The notes under the pieces: generated by a model
Databases searched by the model: none
What the model saw: only the letters and a program-made list of their open reading frames with translations
What the model was told of the DNA's origin: nothing
IMG/VR virus record: IMGVR_UViG_3300025889_000046
Span: 1-35,690 of that record
DNA from: a virus
Reading direction: 5' to 3' (one strand)
DNA length: 35,690 nt
In this document: positions 23,212 to 29,210 of the stretch, piece by piece
How the letters are laid out: the number at the start of each line of letters is the position of its first letter
How positions within the stretch are numbered: position 1 is the stretch's first letter
Program-made: the position numbers and the translations under genes

Positions 23212-23360
23212 TCGTCGTCCTCGGGTTGCGGGAGGTCGGGCAGGCGCTGCCACAACTTGGAACGCTTGCCGTAGATGAGCGACCAAATCGTCCCGTCGTC
23301 CGCAATGACTAGGACAGCGTCGTCGCCATCGTACGCCACCGCCACCGGCTTGCGCGTCAA
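23208..23360 (-). CDS. Small beta-type protein, 50 aa
   Basis: No ATG or better-placed GTG exists in frame; a TTG overlapping the SSB stop (TTGA, 23360-23357) is the natural coupled start. The product is a small beta meander (VAVAYDGDDAVLVIADDGTI, then WSLIYGKRSKLW) with a Pro/acidic tail (LPQPEDDE). Similar short 'DDG.IW' proteins occur near phage recombination genes, with no known activity. Its first codons match those of the next gene through the 20-bp repeat. The rare TTG suggests low expression. Confidence 0.6.
   Translation of the reverse strand: MTRKPVAVAYDGDDAVLVIADDGTIWSLIYGKRSKLWQRLPDLPQPEDDE
23340..23359 (-). repeat. 20-bp direct repeat, copy at start of 50-aa gene
   Basis: Identical to 23191-23210 and placed identically relative to the gene start: it begins at the SSB stop codon and encodes T-R-K-P-V-A after the initiator. 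The two copies are 149 bp apart. Confidence 0.9.
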
Positions 23361-23713
23361 AACGGCACGTCCTCGTCCGTGTCGTCGCCGGGCTCGCGCG
23401 CGGGTGCGCGCTTCTGAGTGTCGAAAAACTTCACATCGTTGACGTTCATATCGAGCGACGTCTGCTGTTGTCCGTCCTTCGTGTAGGGCCTCAGCATTAG
23501 CGACCCGGAGGCCACGACCATCTTGCCCTTGGTGAGGTAGCTCGCGATCGCGGTGCCGCGCTTGCCGAACAAGCTGCACCGCACCCACGTTGTTATTTCT
23601 TCCGAGCCGCGCTTCGTCGACGACGCGACGGAGAACGAAAGCACGGGGCCCGCGCTGGTGTCGCGGAGCTCTGCATCGCGGCCGAGGTTGCCGCAGACTG
23701 TTGCGGCGATCAT
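23357..23713 (-). CDS. ssb: Single-stranded DNA-binding protein
   Basis: A 118-aa OB-fold SSB. The N terminus IAATVCGNLGRDAEL matches the first strand and turn of bacterial SSBs. VLSFSVASS, TTWVRCSLFG and KGKMVVASGSL give the remaining core strands, about residues 24-74. The tail is acidic and ends DEDVPF, the tip that recruits host or phage partners in bacterial SSBs. The linker is very short, so the protein is smaller than typical SSBs. It is coupled through ATGA to the gene before and through TTGA to the gene after. It would coat ssDNA for ERF annealing and replication. Confidence 0.92.
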   Translation of the reverse strand: MIAATVCGNLGRDAELRDTSAGPVLSFSVASSTKRGSEEITTWVRCSLFGKRGTAIASYLTKGKMVVASGSLMLRPYTKDGQQQTSLDMNVNDVKFFDTQKRAPAREPGDDTDEDVPF

Positions 23714-23877
23714 TCGCTTCGCCCCGCGGCTTTGCGGATGTGGTCCGCGTACGGCTCGAGCAGCGCGTTAAGGCGCGCGTTGTACGTGTCATCCGCGAGC
23801 CGGCACGCTTGCGCGTGACGCTCCTGCAACAGCGCCACCTTGGCGCGGAGTTTCTCAATCAGTTTCGCTTCGTTCAT
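23710..23877 (-). CDS. Small coiled-coil protein, 55 aa
   Basis: ATG at 23877 overlaps the ERF stop (ATGA). Almost all residues form one long charged helix (KLIEKLRAKVALLQERHAQA) with a basic C terminus. It lies between the ERF annealing protein and SSB and may assist either, but this is inferred only from position. In-frame upstream codons back to 23937 belong to the ERF gene region. Confidence 0.65.
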   Translation of the reverse strand: MNEAKLIEKLRAKVALLQERHAQACRLADDTYNARLNALLEPYADHIRKAAGRSE

Positions 23878-24587
23878 TTCGCTTCCTTCCCTTCCTTCAC
23901 CCACGCACCGAGGCGCGTGATGTCTTCCGATGTCCACTCTCCGACCGGCTTCCCCACGAAGCCGACCGCATCATCTACCGTCAACCCGAACGCGGCCAGC
24001 TTGCTGCACGCCTTGCGCGCGCGCGCCGGGTCTGGCTCGTCGGGTGCGGGTCCGGGCTCCGGCATGTCTGCGGACGCGATGCCCAGCAGCGAGGAGAGCG
24101 TGTAGCGGCTCAAGAGTGTGATCGTCGACGCCACGCCTTGCGCCGGGGACTTGCCACCGCTCGTGTCGATGGGCGCTGTAATCGTGGCCTGCTCGGAGTG
24201 CCCCGCCTCGTGCGACAGTCGACACGTCACCGTCACGCCGCGCTGGTCCGTCGACGGTTCCCAAGCGTGCGAGAAGCCGTGCTGCCCGAGATGCGGAACG
24301 ATGGCGTCGAGAATGCCCGCCAGGCTGGCGTGGCGGTATGTGACTCTGCCCTTCGACCCGGTGTAGTCGACGAGCGCGTCGCGGCTGACCACGCTGGGCA
24401 TGTCGCGCTTTAACGCGACCATCGCGGCGCGATACAGCTTGCGCGCTTCGCCGGCTTCGTACTCCCGCTGTAGCGCGAGCAGGTCTCGCAGCGTGGCCGG
24501 GTCGAGCGACCCGTGTTCCATCGCCGCACGCACCAGCGGGTGCGTGGGCGAGTCGGGCAGGGCTAGTTTTCCGTGTGTGTCGCTCAT
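23874..24587 (-). CDS. erf: ERF-family single-strand annealing protein
   Basis: A 237-aa recombinase of the ERF superfamily. The core is helical (REYEAGEARKLYRAAMVALK), then VTYRHASLAGILDAIVPHL and the diagnostic segment KSPAQGVASTITLLSRYTLS with SLLGIAS at about 146-172. The C-terminal part after a Pro-rich linker (PEPGPAPDEPDP) is a separate small helical domain with a GWxWxxD-like end (GEWTSEDITRLG). ERF proteins anneal complementary ssDNA, for example to circularise a terminally redundant genome or repair breaks. It is flanked by an exonuclease and SSB, its usual partners. ATG 24587 overlaps the exonuclease stop. Confidence 0.9.
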   Translation of the reverse strand: MSDTHGKLALPDSPTHPLVRAAMEHGSLDPATLRDLLALQREYEAGEARKLYRAAMVALKRDMPSVVSRDALVDYTGSKGRVTYRHASLAGILDAIVPHLGQHGFSHAWEPSTDQRGVTVTCRLSHEAGHSEQATITAPIDTSGGKSPAQGVASTITLLSRYTLSSLLGIASADMPEPGPAPDEPDPARARKACSKLAAFGLTVDDAVGFVGKPVGEWTSEDITRLGAWVKEGKEAK

Positions 24588-25369
24588 GAGTCGCTCCCAA
24601 ATACGTCGGTGGATTCGTCAAGCTTGATGTACTTCGGCACCGTCAGAGCCGTGCGGTCGGGCACGGCGCCGGCGGTAAAGACGCCATCGCACGCGGCAAG
24701 ACGTTCAAGCAGGTCACCGTACACCCGGCGGCCTTCGTCGATCGCTTCGTCTGGCGTGTCGAAAACCCAGACGTCATGCGGCGCATGGTTCTGCACGACT
24801 ACCGTAACCTCGGGCAAGCCGGCGCCGTGGCCGTCCGCGTAGAACGCGGCTTGAGCGTGATACAACATGTTGAAGTAGTCGCGTGCGAATGCGCCCGGCG
24901 TGTTCTGCCGCGTCGTTTTGAGCGACAGAATGTAGCCCGGCCCGACGCCGTCTAGGCGTCCCTTGCAACGCAACGACGTCGCGGCGTCCGTCCAAAACAC
25001 GGAGTGCTCGCGGTGCGTGAGCTCGCGCACGAGTCGGGCGGCCGTGTCATGTTGGCGCACCGCCCTGGCCATGTCGCTCACGGTCTCGCGTTGTGCCACC
25101 GTCAACACTTCGCGGCCGAATGGCTTGAACGCATCGCGCGCGGCCTTGCCGGCCTTCGTTCTCAGGTCGCCGAAATCCGGCTGGGTGACGTACCGCGACT
25201 CGAAAGCCTCCGGTTCCAATACCGCGCAATGCACCGCGCGGCCGACGAGCATCGCGGGGCTGTCGTACGACTGCGCCGCCATGTAGCGATAGTACAGCGG
25301 ACTAACGCCGATGTGTTTGAGTGATGACCAATTGACCCCGGGCGCGGCCCGGTACTCCGATTCTTTCAT
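24584..25369 (-). CDS. RecE/YqaJ-like PDDEXK exonuclease
   Basis: ATG 25369 has AGGGAG about 10 bases upstream and overlaps the previous stop; earlier in-frame codons lie in that gene. The 261-aa protein shows the phage PDDEXK exonuclease pattern: GVNWSSLKHIGVSPLYYRY (12-30), GRAVHCAVLEPE (43-54), CKGRLDG (135-141), LSLKTTR (148-154) and an FNMLYHAQAAFYADG helix (166-180). H47, D140 and K151 are present, but the acidic residue of the D/E-x-K motif is Ser149, which is odd. It would resect dsDNA to feed ERF. A nuclease is likely, but catalysis may be altered. Confidence 0.85.
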   Translation of the reverse strand: MKESEYRAAPGVNWSSLKHIGVSPLYYRYMAAQSYDSPAMLVGRAVHCAVLEPEAFESRYVTQPDFGDLRTKAGKAARDAFKPFGREVLTVAQRETVSDMARAVRQHDTAARLVRELTHREHSVFWTDAATSLRCKGRLDGVGPGYILSLKTTRQNTPGAFARDYFNMLYHAQAAFYADGHGAGLPEVTVVVQNHAPHDVWVFDTPDEAIDEGRRVYGDLLERLAACDGVFTAGAVPDRTALTVPKYIKLDESTDVFGSDS

Positions 25370-25698
25370 GACAAAATCTCCCTGATGTCGTCGGCGTGCT
25401 TGCCGCCTTGTGATTCCAGCCACGTCCAGCCTCGCGGGCCGAGCTCCCTGCCGTCAGCGAAGGGGTTTGCCGCCAACCACACGTCCAGCGCTTCGGGTAT
25501 GCGGAAGTCAAACGCCTGCCGTTGTAGCCACCGCATCGCCGGGCACTCGACAACGGCGCGGCCGTGCTCGTACCGTGACACTATGACGTCTTCGCAGTCC
25601 GGGCACAACGGCACGTCGTTGTCCGTGAGCGGGCCGCGGAGAAACCGCTCGTCGCAGCCGCGGCAGCGGGGGCCGAGGATGTGGACTGCGGCGGTCAC
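25366..25698 (-). CDS. Zinc-ribbon protein, 110 aa
   Basis: Starts at GTG overlapping the upstream TGA (25698-25695). Two CxxC pairs (CRGC at 12-15 and CPDC at 32-35) make a zinc ribbon, followed by a helical C-terminal part with ALDVWLAANPF and GWTWLES. Located directly before the exonuclease and coupled to it by ATGA. It may be a nuclease partner or DNA-binding accessory; no family is recognised. Confidence 0.65.
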   Translation of the reverse strand: MTAAVHILGPRCRGCDERFLRGPLTDNDVPLCPDCEDVIVSRYEHGRAVVECPAMRWLQRQAFDFRIPEALDVWLAANPFADGRELGPRGWTWLESQGGKHADDIREILS

Positions 25699-26018
25699 TT
25701 TGGCACCTCCTCAAACGTCACGGACTTGACGCGGTAGGTCGGCCATGCGCTGGATATGTACATGTCGGCAAGCTGTGGGTCGTGTGCAGACGTTGGCGGC
25801 ACTTCTTTGCATACGGGGCAGCGGTCGAGCGGGGCGTGCCACTTGGCGCCGTCGCCGCACTTCTCACAGAGCCAATCCTTCACCGCCTCCAAGTCCGCCT
25901 CGGCCGCGTCAACGTGGCGCTGAGCCCGTTCGGCGTCATCGTAGACAGCCACGATCCAGTGCTGACTATCCGAGTATTCGTGCGTCTCCGCCATCACGAC
26001 GTACATGGTTCGCGTCAT
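25695..26018 (-). CDS. Zinc-finger protein, 107 aa
   Basis: ATG 26018 overlaps the upstream stop; ATG four codons later is an alternative. Residues 5-45 look like an alpha/beta unit (MYVVMAETHEYSDSQHWIVA). CEKC and CPVC (about residues 51-54 and 67-70) form a treble-clef-like zinc site. The end YRVKSVTFEEVPK is a strand. Small zinc proteins of this type are common in early phage operons with unknown roles. Confidence 0.65.
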   Translation of the reverse strand: MTRTMYVVMAETHEYSDSQHWIVAVYDDAERAQRHVDAAEADLEAVKDWLCEKCGDGAKWHAPLDRCPVCKEVPPTSAHDPQLADMYISSAWPTYRVKSVTFEEVPK

Positions 26019-26422
26019 CGCACCGCCTCCAGCGCAATCTCAGCGCTAGTCATCGCCTCGTGAAGCACGACGTCTCTCCCCGCTCCGCATGCCCGCATCA
26101 CGCGCCGGACGTCTGCGATTGCTATCAGCGCTTCGGTCGCCGCGCCCGGCTGCTCGAGGTACACCGCTCTGGCGTGGGTTGGCAGGCCGAGACGACGGAG
26201 GGCTTCCGTTGCTCGGAGGACGGTGGTTATGTGGGAGTCCGGCGGGCGCATCGGCGGCGCGTTGAACGGGTCTCTCGGGAGCTCGCCGGCCCGGTGCAGG
26301 TCATTGTCTGTGCGGCAAGAGCGCTCCCTCTCCGATTCGATAGCGTCCGCTTGGTCTTCTGCTAGCCGCAGCGCTTCGTCCCACAGCATGTCTGCACACT
26401 CGACAAGGTCCGCCGGGCTCAC
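26015..26422 (-). CDS. Hypothetical helical protein, 135 aa
   Basis: GTG at 26422 overlaps the upstream stop (GTGA). Longer in-frame extensions towards 26731 would read through the neighbouring gene in another frame and are rejected. The protein is helical and charged (ADMLWDEALRLAEDQADAIE, RATEALRRLG, IAIADVRRVMRAC) with a Pro-rich loop in the middle. No known domain. It is in the leftward recombination operon. Confidence 0.62.
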   Translation of the reverse strand: MSPADLVECADMLWDEALRLAEDQADAIESERERSCRTDNDLHRAGELPRDPFNAPPMRPPDSHITTVLRATEALRRLGLPTHARAVYLEQPGAATEALIAIADVRRVMRACGAGRDVVLHEAMTSAEIALEAVR

Positions 26423-26676
26423 AGCAACCCCCGGATCCACTCGGGACGGAGCATCGACTCCAGCGCCGCGAGTGACGGCGCCTCGATTTCCACGCCGGGC
26501 GCCGTGAACGTGACGCCACCGCGCCCGAAGCACACGCCGCAGCGCCCGTCGTCGGTCGCGTAACAATCGCTGTCGTCCGGGCAGACGAGCCTGAGCGAGT
26601 GCAGGTCGATCGCGTCCGCGGGGTCGGCGTCCTGGAGTGCGGAGATGCCAGCGGGCACGCGGCCGGTGGCGCTCAC
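26419..26676 (-). CDS. Cys-containing small protein, 85 aa
   Basis: GTG at 26676 overlaps the previous gene's stop. Four Cys lie in the middle (VCPDDSDCYATDDGRCGVC), enough for a zinc site, followed by a strand-rich part (GGVTFTAPGVEIEAPS) and a C-terminal helix (LAALESMLRPEWI). No family recognised. Second gene of the leftward operon. Confidence 0.62.
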   Translation of the reverse strand: MSATGRVPAGISALQDADPADAIDLHSLRLVCPDDSDCYATDDGRCGVCFGRGGVTFTAPGVEIEAPSLAALESMLRPEWIRGLL

Positions 26677-26984
26677 GATGCCACCGCCGAAATCCACGGC
26701 ACGACCGTGCCGGTTGGCGCGACGAGCACAAGATCGCGGTGCCACCGGCCGCCGCGCAGGACGAGAGCCGTGCTCGCGGACCACCCGTGGTGACGGAGAG
26801 CCGCGTTCGCGCGTCGGACCAAGCCCACCCGTGAGCGGTGGTAGTGCGCGCCGTATTTCCAGGCGCGACCGCGGATCGTCGCGCCGGACCATGCCTCGCG
26901 GCCGTCTAGCAGTGCCTCTTGATAGCAGCCGCGCGGGCAGCTGCGGATCGTGTCGATGATTTCGGCCGGTACTGATGTCGTCAT
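26673..26984 (-). CDS. First gene of leftward operon, 103 aa, unknown
   Basis: The ATG at 26984 has GGGAG at 26993-26997, 8 bases away, and sits about 38 bases after the predicted start of the leftward transcript. The protein has a helical N terminus (SVPAEIIDTIRSCPRGCYQE), an Arg/Trp-rich centre (ATIRGRAWKYGAHYHRS) and a beta end (ALVLRGGRWHRDLVLVAP). The basic character suggests DNA or RNA contact, but no family is recognised. As promoter-proximal gene it is expected to be made first and in quantity. Confidence 0.68.
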   Translation of the reverse strand: MTTSVPAEIIDTIRSCPRGCYQEALLDGREAWSGATIRGRAWKYGAHYHRSRVGLVRRANAALRHHGWSASTALVLRGGRWHRDLVLVAPTGTVVPWISAVAS

Positions 26985-27000
26985 TTTCTGTTCTCCCTTC

Positions 27001-27013
27001 GGGCGTCTCGCCC
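27001..27013 (-). promoter_or_regulatory. Leader hairpin before the leftward operon's binding site
   Basis: GGGCG and CGCCC form a perfect 5-bp stem with a 3-base loop just upstream of the GGGAG ribosome binding site. Its half-site differs by one base from the GTGCG half-site of the two nearby palindromes, and its centre is about 34 bp from the nearer one, so it could be a third, weaker binding site instead of an RNA hairpin. Confidence 0.4.
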
Positions 27014-27028
27014 TGTTCCGATTCCCCT

Positions 27029-27056
27029 ACCTTAGTGCGTTTTCGCACCCCGTCAA
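27029..27056 (-). promoter_or_regulatory. Leftward early promoter
   Basis: On the minus strand TTGACG (27056-27051) and TAAGGT (27034-27029) are separated by 16 bp. The -35 matches consensus at five of six positions; the -10 is weak. The start would be near 27022, giving a leader of about 38 bases to the ATG at 26984. The spacer is occupied by a perfect palindrome. It should drive the recombination operon. Confidence 0.6.
27035..27048. promoter_or_regulatory. Operator-like palindrome 1 (GTGCG-TTTT-CGCAC)
   Basis: A perfect inverted repeat, GTGCG and CGCAC around four Ts (As on the other strand), fills positions between the -35 and -10 of the leftward promoter. A protein bound here would block RNA polymerase. 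The likely ligand is the 74-aa HTH protein encoded next door (inference). Confidence 0.6.
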
Positions 27057-27067
27057 GAAAAAAGATG

Positions 27068-27081
27068 TTGCGCGTCCGCAC
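27068..27081. promoter_or_regulatory. Operator-like palindrome 2 (TTGCG-CGTC-CGCAC)
   Basis: Same architecture as palindrome 1 with nine of ten half-site bases conserved (one half reads TTGCG). Its centre is 33 bp from palindrome 1, close to three helical turns, placing both on one face of the DNA. It overlaps the -35 of the predicted rightward promoter. Confidence 0.55.
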
Positions 27082-27096
27082 CGCGGGGGTTATGGT
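27068..27096 (+). promoter_or_regulatory. Rightward promoter giving a leaderless transcript
   Basis: TTGCGC (27068-27073) and TATGGT (27091-27096) are 17 bp apart. Initiation about 7 bases after the -10 would fall on the ATG at 27103, and no Shine-Dalgarno is visible before it. The HTH gene may therefore be translated from a leaderless mRNA, as lambda cI is from its maintenance promoter. The -35 is weak (TTG only). Confidence 0.45.
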
Positions 27097-27102
27097 CTGG
27101 GC

Positions 27103-27327
27103 ATGACAGGCTCCCGCATGCTCGAACAGTGGATACGCGCCGAGCGCTCCTCTAACAGACGTCTCGCCGCGGTCATCGGCTGCGACGCCTCGCGCGTCTC
27201 CCGTTGGCGCACGGCCGCGTCCAGGCCGGAGCTGCCTCAGGCGCTCGCGCTGGAGCTCGTCGCGGGGATTCCCCTGTCGGCTTGGCTGACCGGGCCGGAG
27301 TCGCGAGCGCTAGCGAGGCTGGCGTGA
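27103..27327 (+). CDS. Small HTH regulator (Cro/CI-like), 74 aa
   Basis: Most of the protein is one helix-turn-helix domain: EQWIRAERSSNRRLAAVIGC (7-26), the recognition helix region DASRVSRWRTAASRP and the closing GIPLSAWL. There is no dimerisation or cleavage domain of the LexA/CI type. It is the first gene of the rightward operon and faces the leftward operon across two palindromes, so it is the best candidate for their ligand and would autoregulate. Being the first gene of an early operon, it is placed like Cro rather than CI. The ATG at 27103 is preferred; an ATG at 27118 is possible. Confidence 0.75.
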   Translation: MTGSRMLEQWIRAERSSNRRLAAVIGCDASRVSRWRTAASRPELPQALALELVAGIPLSAWLTGPESRALARLA

Positions 27328-27572
27328 CGACTGCACGCGAACGCCGCGCGGCCCACCGCCGCGCAGGACGGTGCCGCTGCGGACGCGCGCGAGACCGGGC
27401 CGACCGCGTGCAGTGCGCCGGGTGCCGGCTGTCGTCCTGCGAGTACCAGGCCCGGTGTCGGGCCGGGGTCAAGCCCGATCCGCTGGTGCGCGTGTCGGAG
27501 ATCCGGAAAGCGTGGCTCGAGGCCCCGAATGTAGGCGCGTTCGCGGCGTGGCTGCGGGAGGTGTCACGATGA
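27324..27572 (+). CDS. Cys-rich basic small protein, 82 aa
   Basis: GTG 27324 overlaps the regulator's stop (GTGA). The N terminus is Arg-rich, followed by a Cys cluster (CRCGRARDRADRVQCAGC and further Cys) able to bind zinc, and a C-terminal helical part (SEIRKAWLEAPNVGAFAAWL). The basic zinc module suggests DNA or RNA binding. No family recognised. It may act with the HTH regulator, since the two are coupled. Confidence 0.62.
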   Translation: MTTARERRAAHRRAGRCRCGRARDRADRVQCAGCRLSSCEYQARCRAGVKPDPLVRVSEIRKAWLEAPNVGAFAAWLREVSR

Positions 27573-27760
27573 CGGTGTTGGCTGCTGTGTACGTGCTGAT
27601 AGGTGTCGCCTTTTCAGTGGAACTGCTGCGCGACGACCTGCGGTTTGGCGGTTCGCCCGATGGCGCGGCTTTCGCGCTCGCTAAATATATAGGCGTCGCA
27701 GTCGCGTGGCCGCTCATTATGGTGGTGGCGTTCATCGACTTCCAGAGGCGCAAACGATGA
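27569..27760 (+). CDS. Two-TM membrane protein, holin candidate, 63 aa
   Basis: ATGA-coupled start at 27569. Two hydrophobic helices, residues about 2-19 (TVLAAVYVLIGVAFSVEL) and 35-57 (AFALAKYIGVAVAWPLIMVV), are separated by a charged loop, and the C terminus is basic (FQRRKR). Size, two helices and charged tail fit a class II holin. The next gene encodes a secreted transglycosylase, a lysis-type partner. The position in the early operon, just behind the regulator, is unusual for a holin, so a superinfection or envelope role is possible. Confidence 0.6.
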   Translation: MTVLAAVYVLIGVAFSVELLRDDLRFGGSPDGAAFALAKYIGVAVAWPLIMVVAFIDFQRRKR

Positions 27761-28275
27761 CGCCCACCATCCTAGCCGCAATCCTGTCGCTACTCCCGGC
27801 GCCGCCCGCGACGTGGGCGGAGACCCCCGACGACTACCACGCGCGGGCAACGGTCATCGCTGAGGCCATCGCGGCCGAAACGCCGTCGAAGTACTGGGCG
27901 CTCGGGGTTGTCACTGTCTTCTGGCACGAATCGCATTTCAGGCGCTCAGTCCACGCCGGCACACGGCGCGGGGACCATGGGCGCGCTATCTGTCTCGGGC
28001 AGCACCAACGCAACGGACGCGAGCGCGCGGCGTGGGAGGCCCTCGCCGGGGTCGACCCCGAAGCGACTCGGCGGTGTGCCCGAGCGACGTACCGAACGCT
28101 ACGCCGGGCGCAAGGCTGGTGCTCGCAGTGGGGACCGGGACGCGCGGGGATGCTGTCGACGTTCACGGCGTACGGCACCGGGCGGACGTGCGCGGCGTCG
28201 CGCGCGGCGCACCCGGAATGGTTCTTCGCGCGGGCGGCGACGCATGCGTGGCTTACGCGGAGGTTCGGATCGTGA
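27757..28275 (+). CDS. Secreted lytic transglycosylase-like protein
   Basis: A 172-aa protein with an N-terminal hydrophobic signal or signal-arrest segment (MTPTILAAILSLLPAPPATW). An SLT-like core follows: helix ATVIAEAIAAETPSKYWALG, then VVTVFWHESHFRRSVHAG with E58 as probable catalytic acid, and RAICLGQHQRNGR in place of the usual G-x-x-Q motif. The Trp/Tyr/Gly-rich C-terminal half (MLSTFTAYGTG) completes the lysozyme-like fold. It would cut glycan strands of peptidoglycan. Coupled to the two-TM protein upstream and a one-TM peptide downstream, it forms a second lysis-like set besides the amidase. Confidence 0.7.
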   Translation: MTPTILAAILSLLPAPPATWAETPDDYHARATVIAEAIAAETPSKYWALGVVTVFWHESHFRRSVHAGTRRGDHGRAICLGQHQRNGRERAAWEALAGVDPEATRRCARATYRTLRRAQGWCSQWGPGRAGMLSTFTAYGTGRTCAASRAAHPEWFFARAATHAWLTRRFGS

Positions 28276-28367
28276 CTGAGCACGGGTTCCACCTGATGGG
28301 CTGGCTGTTCCTCGGCGGCGTGCTGTCCGTCGCGGTGCTGCAACGGGTCGAAGATGGGAGGTGGTGA
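28272..28367 (+). CDS. Single-TM peptide, 31 aa
   Basis: GTG at 28272 overlaps the transglycosylase stop. One hydrophobic helix (HLMGWLFLGGVLSVAVLQ) is followed by a charged tail. It completes a block of membrane and cell-wall genes (27569-28367) and could be a spanin-like or antiholin-like peptide. GGGAGG at its 3' end serves the next gene. Confidence 0.5.
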   Translation: MTEHGFHLMGWLFLGGVLSVAVLQRVEDGRW

Positions 28368-28718
28368 ATGAGTGAGCGAACATGCGGCGGGTGCGTCGCG
28401 CTATCAGCGCAACTAGACGAGGCTAAGCGCGTCCTCGGCGATGACCTGCTAGTCGAGCACGACGGCTACATTCACGAGGCGATCGATGCCATGCAAGACG
28501 AAGCCATCCGATGCACTCGGCTGCTCCAGGAATACCGAGTGCAAGCGCGATTGGCGCGAGCGGTGACGGATTGGGCGCGCAGCGGCTACGTGGGCCACGG
28601 GCATTGCGCGGTGTGTGGCGCGTACGAGACCGCGCATGATGAGACGTGCCTCTATGTCGCTCTGCGGAACGCGCTGGAGCGGTGTGACGCTGAGGAACGG
28701 AGGGCGAAGCATGACTGA
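28368..28718 (+). CDS. Hypothetical Cys-containing protein, 116 aa
   Basis: Starts at ATG 28368, one base after the previous stop, with GGGAGG about 7 bases upstream. CGGC at the N terminus and HCAVC plus a later Cys towards the C terminus could bind zinc. The middle is a long helix (AIRCTRLLQEYRVQARLARA). No known family. The next gene starts inside its last codons. Confidence 0.65.
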   Translation: MSERTCGGCVALSAQLDEAKRVLGDDLLVEHDGYIHEAIDAMQDEAIRCTRLLQEYRVQARLARAVTDWARSGYVGHGHCAVCGAYETAHDETCLYVALRNALERCDAEERRAKHD

Positions 28719-28971
28719 AGATGACCTCCGGGCGTGGTGTCACGCGGAGATGCGCTCATCGGTGCTGGAAGCATACGAGCGCGGTCGGGCGGTGTTGGCC
28801 CTGCTCGACCGTGTGAATGCGCTGCGCGCTGACGCGGAGGCTGCCGCTTGGCAGTCATACGACGACGGAGCACTCGACGAACGCCGACGCACCATCGCAT
28901 TCCTCATCAAGCTCGGCCTGCGGCTGACCGCCGTGCGTATCGAAGCCGGCGATCACTGGGGTGACGAATGA
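28711..28971 (+). CDS. Hypothetical helical protein, 86 aa
   Basis: ATG at 28711 lies 8 bases before the stop of the upstream gene and has GGAGGGCG in its upstream region. The product is helical and charged (LEAYERGRAVLALLDRVNAL, ERRRTIAFLIKLGLRLT). No known domain. Its stop forms the ATGA start of the next gene at 28968. Confidence 0.62.
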   Translation: MTEDDLRAWCHAEMRSSVLEAYERGRAVLALLDRVNALRADAEAAAWQSYDDGALDERRRTIAFLIKLGLRLTAVRIEAGDHWGDE

Positions 28972-29210
28972 CCGCCGCCGACTACTGGGCAGACCGCGAA
29001 GACGCGGAAGCCGTGGGGATGCCAATCGACGCACCGCCGGCAGTCGTTGCGACACCGCGACCCGATGGGCGGGAGTACTCCGGGACGCTGACTATCCGAA
29101 TCGCGCACCTTCGGGCGCGGTCACCCGAGCACGCCTACCGGCGCGCGTGCGAGATTGCCGCGCGCCAAGGTTTCGTTGTTGTTGATGCGAGCGAGTTTCA
29201 TGCTGACTAA
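28968..29210 (+). CDS. Hypothetical protein, 80 aa
   Basis: ATGA-coupled start. Pro-rich linker, then an alpha/beta unit (GTLTIRIAHLRARSPEHAYR, CEIAARQGFVVVDASEF) that looks like a small ferredoxin-like fold. It ends 11 bases inside the adenine methyltransferase gene. Function unknown. Confidence 0.62.
   Translation: MTAADYWADREDAEAVGMPIDAPPAVVATPRPDGREYSGTLTIRIAHLRARSPEHAYRRACEIAARQGFVVVDASEFHAD

Noticed and set aside
23208-23858. 216-codon minus-strand frame spanning the SSB gene
   Set aside because: Only its last 50 codons, after the SSB stop, look like protein; the rest is the SSB gene out of frame.
26423-27081. Long upstream extensions of the leftward genes ending at 26015 and 26419
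   Set aside because: The extended parts are Arg/Pro/Gly-rich translations of neighbouring genes in the wrong frame; coupled GTG starts at 26422 and 26676 fit better.
26985-27102. Plus-strand N-terminal extension of the HTH protein from 26950
   Set aside because: It would pass through both palindromes and the promoter region, and its residues do not belong to an HTH domain; ATG 27103 is better.
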